Below the pieces are notes generated by a model that saw only the letters and a list, made by a program, of their open reading frames with translations, ran no database searches and was not told the origin of the DNA. From positions 2,920,001 to 2,984,000 of the forward strand of contig CALZFC010000043.1 in assembly GCA_945643635.1 (NCBI GenBank): a stretch of DNA of 64,000 bases, in the 5' to 3' direction. This document shows, piece after piece, positions 30,601 to 43,154 of the stretch. Source of the stretch: Allodiplogaster sudhausi (Eukaryota; Nematoda; Chromadorea; Rhabditida; Diplogasteridae). Position numbers and translations under genes: made by a program. Within the stretch, counting starts at the first letter, position 1. Each line of letters opens with the position of its first letter.

Positions 30601-33600
30601 TATTAAGATTCCTGGTTGTTTTGTTGATAGTGCCTCAGGGGTGGCCAGGGGGCGTAGCCAAATTTTGACCCCCTTTTTTGGCCCTTTTTTGCTCTGTATT
30701 TGCTCACTTTTTCAAAATCTGTACCTGCGCTTTCGCTGCTTTCGACATATATCATGTAGTTTTGGACGGCGCATCGACTGATCTATTGCCCAGGTCCTGA
30801 AGTTGCCTAGATCAATAGATACGAGGCAAAAACAGGCCGACCCATTTTGTTAGGAGCGAACCTTTGAAAAATCAATACTCGGAGATTCGGGATTGGAGCG
30901 GGATGGGACATTCAGAATATTGAACAGGTTTACGAGAGCTTTGAAATGAGCCTACTGCCGTTTGTCTGGGATTCCAGGAAAGTACCCTGAGGGGGCCGTG
31001 AAATGTCGAATTTTTGGGAGGTCCTTTCCGCGCCTGTTTCTTCTCGGATGTTGGTGTTATGGCAACGTGTTATATATCATTCTGTAGCTGTTGCGAAGGC
31101 AAACAATTGTCTCAAACAAAACTTTATCATACAACGACAGTTTTGATCTACTTTTGGTCCGAGAAGGTTCAGGCCACTTTTTCGACCTTAGCTATCACTG
31201 AAACTTTTTGGCGCATATTTTTATTCGAATAGAGCATAAAATTAGCTATCGAATGATAGGTTGTTGGTCAGTATTCGTTCAGGCATATTCGAGATATGAA
31301 TTATTTTGTGGCTTTTTGGTACATTTTCATCGCACTCAGATATTCTACCGACCCAGGTTCGGAGTCGCGCGCGGTCAAACCCTTTTGCGCGCTTTTATAT
31401 GAGCTAAAACTAAACAAATTCAATGCTAGGACATAGCTCACACTCCAAGGGAGATAATGGGCAAAGATACTGAAACCAGGTCCCCCCATAGCTCCGCTAT
31501 TAGAGAATGTACTTAGAAACGCTTGATGATTATTCACCGGGTTTGCGCGGAGCGGTGTGGTGGGCGGTGGGAGTGAGATTTTGGGGTGCGGTTTTTTTAG
31601 GATGGTAAATGAATGTCGGGGCTACGTTGTGGTATTAGTTTGGGATTTTTCGGTTTTGGGTTTGGGGGTGGCGCCGGCGGCCAAAGTTGCAACATTTCGG
31701 CGCGAGGTTGCGCTGGGTTAGCGACTTTGAGCGTTTGTATCTTTTGTTTCGGAGAAGATGGGAAGCTGAAAAAAATAGTGGCTGATAGGGAATGTCTTCA
31801 AGATTAATAGGACACAAATTGGGCGAATTCCGCCTGAGGGTCTTTCCTGTGGGCGTGGCCAAAATTTTACCCCATTTTTTGGCCCTTTTTGCTCTGTTTT
31901 TTCTCACTTTTTCAAAATCTGTACCCGCGATTTTTTTTGTTTCGACATATATCATGTAGTTTTGGACGGCGCATCGACTGATCTATAGCTGATCTACTGA
32001 AAGAACCTAGATCGATAGATACGAGGCAAAAACAGGCGGACCCATTTTGTTAGGAGCGAACCTTTGAAAAAATCAATTCTCGGAGAATTGGGACCGGAGC
32101 GGGATGGGACATACAGAATATTGTACAGTTTTCGGAGACCTTTGAAATGAGCCTACTCTCGTTTGGCTGGGTTTCGGAAAAGGTGTCCTGAGGGGGCCGT
32201 GAAATGTCGAATTTTTGGGAGGCCCTTTCCGCGGCTGCTTCTTCTCGGATGTTGGAGTTATGGCAACGAGTTATATATCATTCTGTAGCTTTTGAGAAGG
32301 CGAACAATTTTCTCATACAAAACGTTTTAATATTTTATCGTTTTTGATCTACTTTTGGGGTCAGAATGTTCAGGCCACTTTTTCGACCTTAGCTATCACT
32401 GACACTTTTTGGGGCATATTTTTATTCGAATAGCGCCTAAAATTAGCTATCGAATGATAGGTTGATCATCGGTATTGGTTCAGGCATATTCGAGATATGA
32501 ATTATTTTGTGGCTTTTTGGTGCATTTTATGTGCACGCAGATTTTCTACCGACCCAGGTTCGGAGTCGCGCGCGGGCAAACCCTTTTGCGCGTTTTAATA
32601 TTACCCCCAATGCAAATATTAAAAGGCTAGGACATAGCGGAGACTCCAAGGGAGATAATGGGCAAAGATACTGAAACCAGGTCCCCCCATAGCTCCGCTA
32701 GTTAGAGAATGTACTTAGAAACGCTTGTCCATAATTTACCGGGTTTGCGCGGAGGGGCGTAGTGGGCGAGGGAGTTGAGATTTTCGAGTGGGGTTTTTTT
32801 AGGATGGTAAATGAATGTTGGGGCTACGTTTTGGTATTGGTTTAGAATTTTTGGGATTTGGGTTTGGGGGTGGCGCCAGCGGTCAAAGTTGCAACTTTTC
32901 GGCGCGCGCTTACGCTGGGTTGGCCACTTTGAGCAATTGGATCTTTTGAACGGAGAGGAATTGTGGAACGAAAAAAATATGAGTCGATAGCCCATCTCTT
33001 AATTATTAAGATTCCTGGTTGGTTAGTTGATAGTGCCTCAGGGGTAGCCAGGGGGCGTGGCCCAACTTTTACCCCCTTTTTTGGCCCTTTTTTGCTCTGT
33101 ATTTGCTCACTTTCTCAACATCTGTTTGTACGATTTTCGATTCTCGAACATATATGATGTAGTTTTTCAAGGCGCATCTTCTGATCTATTGATCTGCTCC
33201 ATAGCCGTCCCAGATCGATAGATACAGGGCAAAAACAGGCGGACCCATTTTGTTAGGAGCAAACCTTTGGAAAATCAATACTCTGAGATTTGGGATTGGA
33301 GCGGTACGGGACATTCAGAATATTGTTTAGTTGTTGGAGAGCTTTGAAATTTTTTTCTCGAACAATTTTCTCATACAAAAGGTTTTCATAAAACGGCGTT
33401 TTTGATCTACTTTTGGGGTCAGGATGTTTAGGGCACTTTTTCGACCTTAGCTATCACTGACACTTTTTGGGGCATATTTTTATTCGAATAGAGCCTAAAA
33501 TTAGCTATCGAATGGTACGATATGGTATGGGTTTGGGATTTTTAGGATTTGGGTTTGGGGTCGGCGCCGGCGGTCAAAGTTGGAACTTTTTGGCGTGAGG

Positions 33601-36600
33601 TTGAGCTGGGTTGGCCACTTTGAGCGTTTGCATCTTTTGTTTCGGAGAAGATGGGAAGCTGGAAAAAATAGTGGCTGATAGAGGATGTCTTCAAGATTAA
33701 TAGGACACAAATTGGGCGAATTCCGCCCGAGGGTCTTTCCTATGGGCGTGGCCAAAGTTTTACCCCGTTTTTTGGCCCTTTTTTGCTCTGTATTTGCTCA
33801 CTATCTCAAAATCTGTACCTGCGCATTTCTTGCTTTCGACATATATCATGTAGTATTTGACGGCGCATCGACTGATCTATAGCTGATCTACTGAAAGTAC
33901 CTAGATCAATCGATACGAGGCAAAAACAGGCGGACCCATTTTGTTAGGAGCGAACCTTTGAAAAATCAATTCTCGGAGAATTGGGACCGGAGCGGGATGG
34001 GACATTCAGAATATTGTACAGTTTTAGGAGACCTTTGAAATGAGCCTACTCTCGTTTGGCTGGGATTCCGGGAAAGTACCCTGAGGGGGCCGTAAAATCT
34101 CAAAAATTTGGGAGGCCATTTCCGCGGCTGTTTTTTCTCGCACGGTGGAGTTATGGCAACATGTTATATACCATTCGGTAGCTCTCGAGAAGGCGAACAC
34201 ATAGCTCATACAAACTATGTTCATATATTGACGTATTTGATCTACTTTTGGGGTTAGAATGTTTAGGCCACTTTTTCGACCTTAGCTATCACTGACACTT
34301 TTTGGGGCATATTTTTATTCGAATAGAGCCTAAAATTAGCTATCGAATGGTATGTCAAACTTTGCATTTGGCCCAGGTATATTCGAGATATGAATTATTT
34401 TGTGGATTTTTGGTACATTTTCATCGCACGCAGATATTCTACCGATCAAGGTTCGGAGTCGCGCGCGGGCAAACCCTTTTGCGCGCTTTTATATGAGTTA
34501 AAACTAAACAAATTCAATGCTAGGACATAGCGGAGACTCCAAGGGAGATAATGGGCAAAGATACTGAAACCAGGTCCCCCCATAGCTCCGCTAGTTGGAG
34601 TTACTTAGAAACGCTTGATGATTATTCACCGGGTTTGCGCGGAGCGGTGTGGTGGGCGGTGGGAGTGAGATTTTGGGGTGCGGTTTTTTTAGGATGGTAA
34701 ATGAATATTGGGGCTACGTTTTGGTATTGGTTTGGGATTTTTAGGTTTTGGGTTTACGGGTGGCGCCAGCGGTCAAAGTTGGAACTTTTCCGCGCGAGGT
34801 TGCGCTGGGTTGGCCACTTTGAGCGTTTGCATCTTTTGAACGGAGAGGAATTGGCGAACGAAAAAAATATGAGTCGATAGCCCATGTCTTGATTATTAAG
34901 ATTCCTGTTTGGTTTGTTGATAGTGCCACAGGGGTGGCCAGGGGGCGTGGCCAAAATTTGACCCCATTTTTTGGCCCTTTTTTACTCTGTATTTGCTCAC
35001 TTTCTCAAAATCTGTACCTGCGCTTTCGCTGCTTTCGACATATATCATGTAGTTCTTGACGGCGCATCGACTGATCTATTGCCCAGGTCCTGAAGTTGCC
35101 TAGATCGAGAGATACAGGTCAAAAACAGACGGACCCATTTTGTTAGGAGCGAACCTTTGAAAAATCAATACTCGGAGATTTGGGACCGGAGCGATACGGG
35201 ACATTTAGAATATTATACAGTTTTACGAGAGCTTTGAAATGAGCCTACTCCCGTTTGGCTGGCGTTCCGGGAAAGTACCCTGAGGGGGCCGTGAAATCTC
35301 GAAATTTTAGGAGGCCGTTTCCGCGGCTGTTTTTTCTTGAATGTTGGAGTTATGGTAACGTGTTATATATCATTCTGTAGCTTGTGAGAAGGCGAACAAC
35401 AATTTTTTCTCATACAAAAGTTTTCCATACAGCGACGTTTTTGATCTACTTTTGGGGTCAGAATGTTTAGGCCACTTTTTCGACCTTAGCTATCACTGAC
35501 ACTTTTTGGGGCATATTTTTAATAAGATAGAGCCTAAAATTAGCTATCGAATGATAGGTTGGTCGTCTGTATTCGTTCAGGCATATTCGAGATATGAATT
35601 ATTTTGTGGCTTTTTGGTGCATTTTCATCGCACGCAGATTTTCTAACGACCCAGGTTCGGAGTCGCGCGCGGGCAAACCCTTTTGCGCGTTTTATTATTA
35701 CCCCTAATGCAAAGTTCTGAATGCTAGGACATAGCGCGCACTCCAAGGGAGATAATGGGCGACGATACTGAAACCAGGTCCCCCCATAGCTCCGCTAGTC
35801 TCTCTATTAGAAATTAGAAAGTATACTTAGAAACGCTTGTGGTTTATTGACTGGGTTTGCGCGGAGCGGCGTAGTGGGCGGCGGGGTTGAGATTTTCGAG
35901 TGGGGTTTTTTTTAGGAGGTAAATGAATATTGGGGCTACGTTTTGGTAATGGTTTGGGATTTTTCGGTTTTGGGTTTGGGGGTGGCGCCGGCGGCCAAAG
36001 TTGCAACATTTCGGCGCGAGGTTGCGCTGGGTTGGCGACTTTGAGCGTTTGTATCTTTTGTTTCGGAGAAGATGGGAAGCTGGAAAAAATAGTGGCAGAT
36101 AGGGAATGTCTTCAAGATTAATAGGACACAAATTGGGCGAATTCCGCCAGAGGGTATAGGAAGTGGGCGTGGCCAAACTTTTACCCCGTTTTTTGGCCCT
36201 TTTTTGCTCTGTTTTTTCTCACTAACTCAAATTTTCAAAATTAACTTTTTCTCTTTCCGACATATATGATGTAGTTTTTCAAGGCGCATGTTTTGATATG
36301 TACATTGTGGAAAAAAAGACATTGGGTCATATCGATCGAGGGCAAAAACAGGCGGGCCCATTTTGTTAGGAGCGAACCTTTGAAAAATCAATACTCGGAG
36401 ATTTGGGATTGTAGTGGGACGTGACATTCTGAATATTGTACAGTTTTACGAGAGCTTTGGAATGAGCCTATTCCCGTTTGGCTGGGATTCCGGGAAAGTA
36501 CCCTGAGGGGGCCGTGAAATCTCAAAATTTTGTGAGGCCATTTCCTTGGCTGTTTTATCTCGGGAATTCGTGGTATGGCAACATGTTATATATGATTCTG

Positions 36601-39600
36601 TAGCTTTTGAGAAGGCGAACAACTTTCTCATACAAACCGTTTTGATATTCCGATGTTTTTGATCTACTCTTGGGGTCAGAAGGTTCAGGCCACTTTTTCG
36701 ACCTTAGCTATCACTGACACTTTTTGGGGCATATTTTTATTAAGATAGAGCCTAAAATTAGCTATCGAATGGTATGTTGGTCGTCAAGATTCGTTCAGTT
36801 ATATTCGAGATATGAATTATTTTGTGGCTTTTTGGTACATTTTCATCGCACGCAGATTTTCTAACGACCCAGGTTGGGAGTCGCGCGCGGGCAAACCCTT
36901 TTGCGCGCTTTTATATGACCCCCAATGCAAAGATTAAAATGCTAGGACATAGCGCGCACTCCAAGGGAGATAATGGGCAAAGATACTGAAAGCAGGTCCC
37001 CCCATAGCTCCGCTATTAGAAAGTATACTTAGAAACGCTTGTGGTTTATTGACTGGGTTTGCGCGGAGCGGCGTAGTGGGCGGCGGGGTTGAGATTTTCG
37101 AGTGGGGTTTTTTTTAGGAGGTAAATGAATATTGGGGCTACGTTTTGGTAATGGTTTGGGATTTTTCGGTTTTGGGTTTGGGGGTGGCGCCGGCGGCCAA
37201 AGTTGCAACATTTCGGCGCGAGGTTGCGCTGGGTTGGCGACTTTGAGCGTTTGTATCTTTTGTTTCGGAGAAGATGGGAAGCTGGAAAAAATAGTGGCAG
37301 ATAGGGAATGTCTTCAAGATTAATAGGACACAAATTGGGCGAATTCCGCCAGAGGGTATAGGAAGTGGGCGTGGCCAAACTTTTACCCCGTTTTTTGGCC
37401 CTTTTTTGCTCTGTTTTTTCTCACTAACTCAAATTTTCAAAATTAACTTTTTCTCTTTCCGACATATATGATGTAGTTTTTCAAGGCGCATGTTTTGATA
37501 TGTACATTGTGGAAAAAAAGACATTGGGTCATATCGATCGAGGGCAAAAACAGGCGGGCCCATTTTGTTAGGAGCGAACCTTTGAAAAATCAATACTCGG
37601 AGATTTGGGATTGTAGTGGGACGTGACATTCTGAATATTGTACAGTTTTACGAGAGCTTTGGAATGAGCCTATTCCCGTTTGGCTGGGATTCCGGGAAAG
37701 TACCCTGAGGGGGCCGTGAAATCTCAAAATTTTGTGAGGCCATTTCCTTGGCTGTTTTATCTCGGGAATTCGTGGTATGGCAACATGTTATATATGATTC
37801 TGTAGCTTTTGAGAAGGCGAACAACTTTCTCATACAAACCGTTTTGATATTCCGATGTTTTTGATCTACTCTTGGGGTCAGAAGGTTCAGGCCACTTTTT
37901 CGACCTTAGCTATCACTGACACTTTTTGGGGCATATTTTTATTAAGATAGAGCCTAAAATTAGCTATCGAATGGTATGTTGGTCGTCAAGATTCGTTCAG
38001 TTATATTCGAGATATGAATTATTTTGTGGCTTTTTGGTACATTTTCATCGCACGCAGATTTTCTAACGACCCAGGTTGGGAGTCGCGCGCGGGCAAACCC
38101 TTTTGCGCGCTTTTATATGACCCCCAATGCAAAGATTAAAATGCTAGGACATAGCGCGCACTCCAAGGGAGATAATGGGCAAAGATACTGAAAGCAGGTC
38201 CCCCCATAGCTCCGCTATTAGAAAGTATACTTAGAAACGCTTGTGGTTTATTGACTGGGTTTGCGCGGAGCGGCGTAGTGGGCGGCGGGGTTGAGATTTT
38301 CGAGTGGGGTTTTTTTTAGGAGGTAAATGAATATTGGGGCTACGTTTTGGTAATGGTTTGGGATTTTTCGGTTTTGGGTTTGGGGGTGGCGCCGGCGGCC
38401 AAAGTTGCAACATTTCGGCGCGAGGTTGCGCTGGGTTGGCGACTTTGAGCGTTTGTATCTTTTGTTTCGGAGAAGATGGGAAGCTGGAAAAAATAGTGGC
38501 AGATAGGGAATGTCTTCAAGATTAATAGGACACAAATTGGGCGAATTCCGCCAGAGGGTATAGGAAGTGGGCGTGGCCAAACTTTTACCCCGTTTTTTGG
38601 CCCTTTTTTGCTCTGTTTTTTCTCACTAACTCAAATTTTCAAAATTAACTTTTTCTCTTTCCGACATATATGATGTAGTTTTTCAAGGCGCATGTTTTGA
38701 TATGTACATTGTGGAAAAAAAGACATTGGGTCATATCGATCGAGGGCAAAAACAGGCGGGCCCATTTTGTTAGGAGCGAACCTTTGAAAAATCAATACTC
38801 GGAGATTTGGGATTGTAGTGGGACGTGACATTCTGAATATTGTACAGTTTTACGAGAGCTTTGGAATGAGCCTATTCCCGTTTGGCTGGGATTCCGGGAA
38901 AGTACCCTGAGGGGGCCGTGAAATCTCAAAATTTTGTGAGGCCATTTCCTTGGCTGTTTTATCTCGGGAATTCGTGGTATGGCAACATGTTATATATGAT
39001 TCTGTAGCTTTTGAGAAGGCGAACAACTTTCTCATACAAACCGTTTTGATATTCCGATGTTTTTGATCTACTCTTGGGGTCAGAAGGTTCAGGCCACTTT
39101 TTCGACCTTAGCTATCACTGACACTTTTTGGGGCATATTTTTATTAAGATAGAGCCTAAAATTAGCTATCGAATGGTATGTTGGTCGTCAAGATTCGTTC
39201 AGTTATATTCGAGATATGAATTATTTTGTGGCTTTTTGGTACATTTTCATCGCACGCAGATTTTCTAACGACCCAGGTTGGGAGTCGCGCGCGGGCAAAC
39301 CCTTTTGCGCGCTTTTATATGACCCCCAATGCAAAGATTAAAATGCTAGGACATAGCGCGCACTCCAAGGGAGATAATGGGCAAAGATACTGAAAGCAGG
39401 TCCCCCCATAGCTCCGCTAGTTAGAGTGTATACTTAGAAACGCTTGTCGATTATTTACTGGGTTTGCGCGGAGCGGCGTGGTGGGCGGTGGGGGTGAGAT
39501 TTTTTGGTGGGGTTTTTTAGGATGGTAAATGAATATTGGGTCTACCTTTTGGTATTGGTTTGGGATTTTTGGGTTTTGGTTTTGGGGTCGGCGCCGGCGG

Positions 39601-42600
39601 TCAAAGTTGGAACTTTTCCGCGCGAGGTTGCGCTGGGTTGGCCACTTTGAGCGATTGCATCTTTTGTTTCGGAGAAGATATGAAGCTGAAAAAAATAGTG
39701 GCTGATAGGGCATGTCTTCAAGATTAATAGGACACAAATTGGGCGAATTCCGCCAGAGGGTCTTTAAAGTGGGCGTGGCCAAAATTTTACCCCGTTTTTT
39801 GGCCCTTTTTTGCTCTGTTTTTTCTCACTAACTCAAATTTTCAAAATTAACTTTTTCTCTTTCCGACATATATGATGTAGTTTTTCACGGCGCATGTTTT
39901 GATATATACATTGTGGAAAAAAAGACATTGGGTCATATCGTTCGAGGGCAAAATCAGGCGGACCCATTTTGTTAGGAACGAACCTTTGAAAAATCAATAC
40001 TCGGAGATTTGGGACCGGAGGGGGATGGGACATTCAGAATATTGTTCAGTTTTACGAGAGCTTTGAAATGAGCCTACTCCGGTTTGGCTGGGATTCCGGG
40101 AAAGTACCCTGAGGGGGCCGTGAAATCTCAAAATTTTGGGAGGCCATTTCCGCGGCTGTTTTTTCTCGGATGTTGGAGTTATGGCAACACGTTATATATG
40201 ATTCTGTAGCTTTTGAGAAGGCGAACAATTTTCTCATACAAAAGGTTTTCATAAAACGGCGTTTTTGATCTACTTTTGGGGTCAGGATGTTTAGTGCACT
40301 TTTTCGACCTTAGCTATCACTTACACTTTTTGGGACATATTTTTATTCGAATAGAGCCTAAAATTTGCTATCGAATGGTATGTTGATCGTCAAGATTCGT
40401 TCAGGCATATTCGAGATATGAATTATTTTGTGGCTTTTTGATGCATTTTCATCGCACGCAGATTTTCTTAACGACCCAGGTTCGGAGTCGCGCGCGGGCA
40501 AACTCTTTTGCGCGTTTTAATTCGACCCCCAATGCAAAGATTAAAATGCTAGGATATAGCGCGCACTCCAAGGGAGATAATGGGCGACGATACTGAAACC
40601 AGGTCCCCCCATAGCTCCGCTAGTAGATTAAACAACGTATGTAATTTAAAGGCCGATTACGGCAGATTGATTCCTGTGGGCGGCAGGATTGGTGGATTTG
40701 GATGAAACTTTCCAAAAAGGTACTTTGAAGTCTCGGCTATCGTCCTATGAGGGTTTGGAAATTTTTGGTTGGCGCCGGCCCCGGCGCCGGCGCCCCAAAG
40801 GGGGCTTACTCGGGAAACTTTGAGGTGGAATATCTCATTTTCTAGGGCACTTACAAAAATAACAAAAATAGTATTGTATTCCTCAGGGCTGAATCTACCA
40901 ATGGCCAGAAGTTCGATTTCGTAGATCGATTGGTAGATCGGTGGGAAATGATTTTCTAAAATGGGCACTTTTTCGCATGTTTTTGCCCCTTTTCTCAAAA
41001 TCCTGACGTGCGCTTCGTTGATTGTCGGGTTCTATCGATGCAGTTTTTCAAGGCGCATCTTTTAATGTATGACTTGTAAACTTTTGCGCATGGGGGATAT
41101 CAAAAAAATCGATAAAACTGAAAACATTTTTTTTAGGGACCAACTTTGAACTTTTATATCTTAAGAAGTAGGAACGGTATCGGGATGGGACTAGGAGCAT
41201 CTTGTTGAGAATTGAACAGGCTTCAATATGAGCCTATTTGGGTTTTTTAAAACATTCGATAAGTACCTTAAAGGAGCCGGTTTCCGAAGCCCCGCGATAT
41301 CTCCGAGGGTATTTAAGCTATGTCATCAAATTATGGTTTGAAAGAACCGTCACGCCAAGACGAACAACTTTCTCATACATTGCATTGTCATTAGAATTCA
41401 TCTTAAGCTTATAAAGGGTCGTTGAAGGTTTTGAATGGCTGTTTAATTGGTCTAGGTGAGCTCTGGGTCAGGCGGCTGCTGTCTGGCCGTCTGCACTCTC
41501 TCTCCTCTCTATGCTGTCTCGCACCCAGCGAGCGAGCCGGTGCGTAGTCAAAAACCCGACAGATATAGAATGCTGCAGCAATTGGCTTCCCTCGGTTTTT
41601 CTCACTGAGTCGGTTTAATTACCCAAGTTTGAGGTAATCTCTTGGGTGCGCCCTCGGATGCTCGCTTGCGTCCGGATGCTTACTGGCGTTCGATTTTTTT
41701 TTGGATTTTTTTTGTTTGCTAGAGAAAAGAAACTGAATCGGCCGGAACAATCGAACGAATTTTGTTTTCTTAAATCGGGAAATGACCACCGGGGCGATAG
41801 CCCCGGTGGTCATTGACCGGGCCGAAGGCCCGTAGCGTGCCGAAGGCACGCTAGTTCATTATGAAGTGTTATTGTCAAGGCATCTTCATCTCAGAATGAG
41901 AAGTACCTGCTTGGATTGACCGCTGTTCTCTGCACTTGCGTCACTGCTGGATTTGCTGGTGAGCTTCTAAAGATTGAAATAATTATTTCTTGTAGGTCTT
42001 GTGCTACTGTGGCTTATTTTGGTTGAATAAGGTGTCTACTTCGAGAAGATGCTGAAGGACGGCGGTTCGACTCCCTTCTGGATCCGCAATCTTCAGATGT
42101 ACTCGTGTGGAGTGGTCCGTTGACCCTTGTCCTTTTCTTCTTATATTCTTTTTCTCACGTCCTGGCCAATTTGGTTTTCTTCTTACATTTCTTGCTTTTA
42201 GGTGAGCGCCGCCCTCGGGATGCTGCTGGTTGAGAGTGAAGATGTCTTCGAGAGAGGATTCTTCTTCGGCTATGATGAACGGGTCTATGCAATCGTTGGT
42301 CAGTCTTATTACTTTTTTCTGCTGTTTATTTTTTTTGCAATTCCAAATTAATAAATTTCAGCGAAGGTATTAAGGCATGTTGGCAATGGTTTCTTTCTTT
42401 CAGGCCTTCTGAGTGTCGGAGGAGTCTACATCTCGCTGGTTATGAAGCATTTGGACAACTTGTACAAGGTGGCTGTTGTTTTCTCCATGCTTTGTTTGTA
42501 TTAAGATCCGCTCTTTTGGTTTTTTTTTCAGCTGAAAATGATTGATAACTGTTAAACATTGAAAGTGGGGAAAACATAGAACAACCAGGAATGCTTCAGT

Positions 42601-42743
42601 CATTCGCTGCCGCGGTCTCGATTGTCCTCGTGGTTCTCTTGTCCTTCTTCATTTTCGAGAGCATCACCATCGGAATCTTCTTCGTGGCGGGAGCCACTAC
42701 CGTATGCCTCTCCATCATGCTCTACAATTCTGTCCCAGAGTAA
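21682..42743 (+). CDS. SLC35A: SLC35A-type nucleotide-sugar transporter
   Basis: This is a Golgi/ER antiporter of the UDP-sugar/CMP-sialic acid transporter family. Thirteen exons at 21682-21731, 21903-21963, 22055-22141, 22270-22377, 22463-22591, 22701-22762, 22836-22896, 22976-23026, 41895-41958, 42032-42114, 42202-42298, 42404-42468 and 42600-42743 give roughly 350 aa with about ten hydrophobic segments. Family signatures are MSVPSIAYALQNNLDFVALS, YQVTAQLKVVTTA, TAGFAGVYFEKMLK, WIRNLQMYSCGV, SVGGVYISLVMKHLDN and the C-terminal FAAAVSIVLVVLLS. The start ATG 21682 (MSGDREAKESLLPTFAK) was chosen because its exon's phase matches exon 2, which otherwise lacks a start in frame. The eighth intron is 18,868 bp (23027-41894) against at most a few hundred bp for the others, and is filled by satellite DNA. 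Splice sites on either side of the big intron are good and in phase, so the gene is probably functional. Which sugar it carries cannot be told. Confidence 0.9.
32702..34594. repeat. Rearranged satellite unit
   Basis: This unit is a fusion. The first monomer loses roughly 200 bp at 33350-33355, where it jumps from TTTGAAAT to TTTTTCTCGAACAA, and stops at ATCGAATGGTA (about 33518). There the sequence continues from an internal point of another monomer (CGATATGGTATGGGTTTGGG) and runs to its normal end. It records at least one deletion and one unequal or illegitimate recombination inside the array. Confidence 0.8.
35814..39420. repeat. Three apparently identical consecutive 1202-bp monomers
   Basis: Units starting at 35814, 37016 and 38218 read the same throughout as far as I can compare. 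They share private variants such as TGGTTTATTGACTGGG, ACATTGTGGAAAAAAAGACA and CAGGTTGGGAG. Neighbouring units differ from them at many positions. This is the youngest amplification in the array. Exact identity of three copies is also where an assembly is most likely to have collapsed or expanded the copy number. Confidence 0.92.
40624..41854. repeat. Diverged relative of the satellite monomer
   Basis: This 1231-bp segment follows the array directly and has similar length. It shares colinear words with the monomer, for example TGCAGTTTTTCAAGGCGCATC against TGTAGTTTTTCAAGGCGCATC, GCACTTTTTCGCATG, and GAACAACTTTCTCATACA. Most of the rest has diverged, and it has its own CCGGCCCCGGCGCCGGCGCC block. 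It also ends in CTAG, like the monomers. It may be an old founder or a sister family. Confidence 0.65.
41782..41853. other. Three consecutive perfect hairpins
   Basis: Hairpin 1 (41782-41813) has the 13-bp stem ATGACCACCGGGG with loop CGATAG. Hairpin 2 (41818-41832) has stem CGGGCC with loop GAA. Hairpin 3 (41833-41853) has stem TAGCGTGCC with loop GAA. They close the diverged satellite relative and end 41 bp before SLC35A exon 9. Hairpins followed by CTAG recall Helitron 3' ends, but the function is unknown. Confidence 0.85.
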
Positions 42744-43154
42744 TATTTATGCAATTATTTGTGAATATCTTGCAACATATATCTGTAGTAGAACTTATTA
42801 ATATGAATTACAGAGAGACTCGAGAAGTGTATGATGTTTCTCCTAGAGAATAGTAGTTGTATCGTGTAGAGTGTAACCAATTGGCGTCTATCGTCGTGTA
42901 TTTGTGTCAACTTCTCGTTGTCTTGAGTTTGTGGCCTTTCCTTCTCTGGTTCAAGTTCTTTATCTCGGGCGATCTCTTTCACCCCCATGCAATGTGATAA
43001 CTTTTTTGTGATGTGTTTCTCATCCCTTTTAAGCGTGTAGTGTAAGTGCTCTTTATCTCAGAGAAGGTTATTATTGTGCCTTTTATGAATGATGCTTTAA
43101 GCGACTTTGGCCATGTATATGACATGAAGATTAGCTTGTTTTTCCACAAGTCAG
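42744..43154. other. Downstream of SLC35A
   Basis: This is probable 3' UTR and spacer. No coding signal was recognised on either strand. Confidence 0.45.

Larger units (their letters stand above)
23085..40623. repeat. Satellite array 1, ~1202-bp monomers, inside SLC35A intron
   Basis: Tandem direct repeats start at 23085, 24287, 25489, 26690, 27894, 29096, 30299, 31500, 32702, 34595, 35814, 37016, 38218 and 39421. Each starts TTAGAG..GTA.ACTTAGAAACG and ends CCCCATAGCTCCGCTAG. Spacing is 1201-1204 bp except for the ninth unit (1893 bp, rearranged) and the tenth (1219 bp). Every monomer contains conserved words such as CCATTTTGTTAGG.GCGAAC, GGCCACTTTTTCGACCTTAG and GGGGCATATTTTTATT. Short ORFs of about 60-110 codons recur at fixed positions in both strands, but they shift, break and lack any protein signature, so I treat them as non-coding by-products of the repeat. 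Confidence 0.97.

Noticed and set aside
23085..40623. CRISPR array
   Set aside because: The repeat unit is 1.2 kb and contiguous, without short repeats alternating with unique spacers; the genome is animal.
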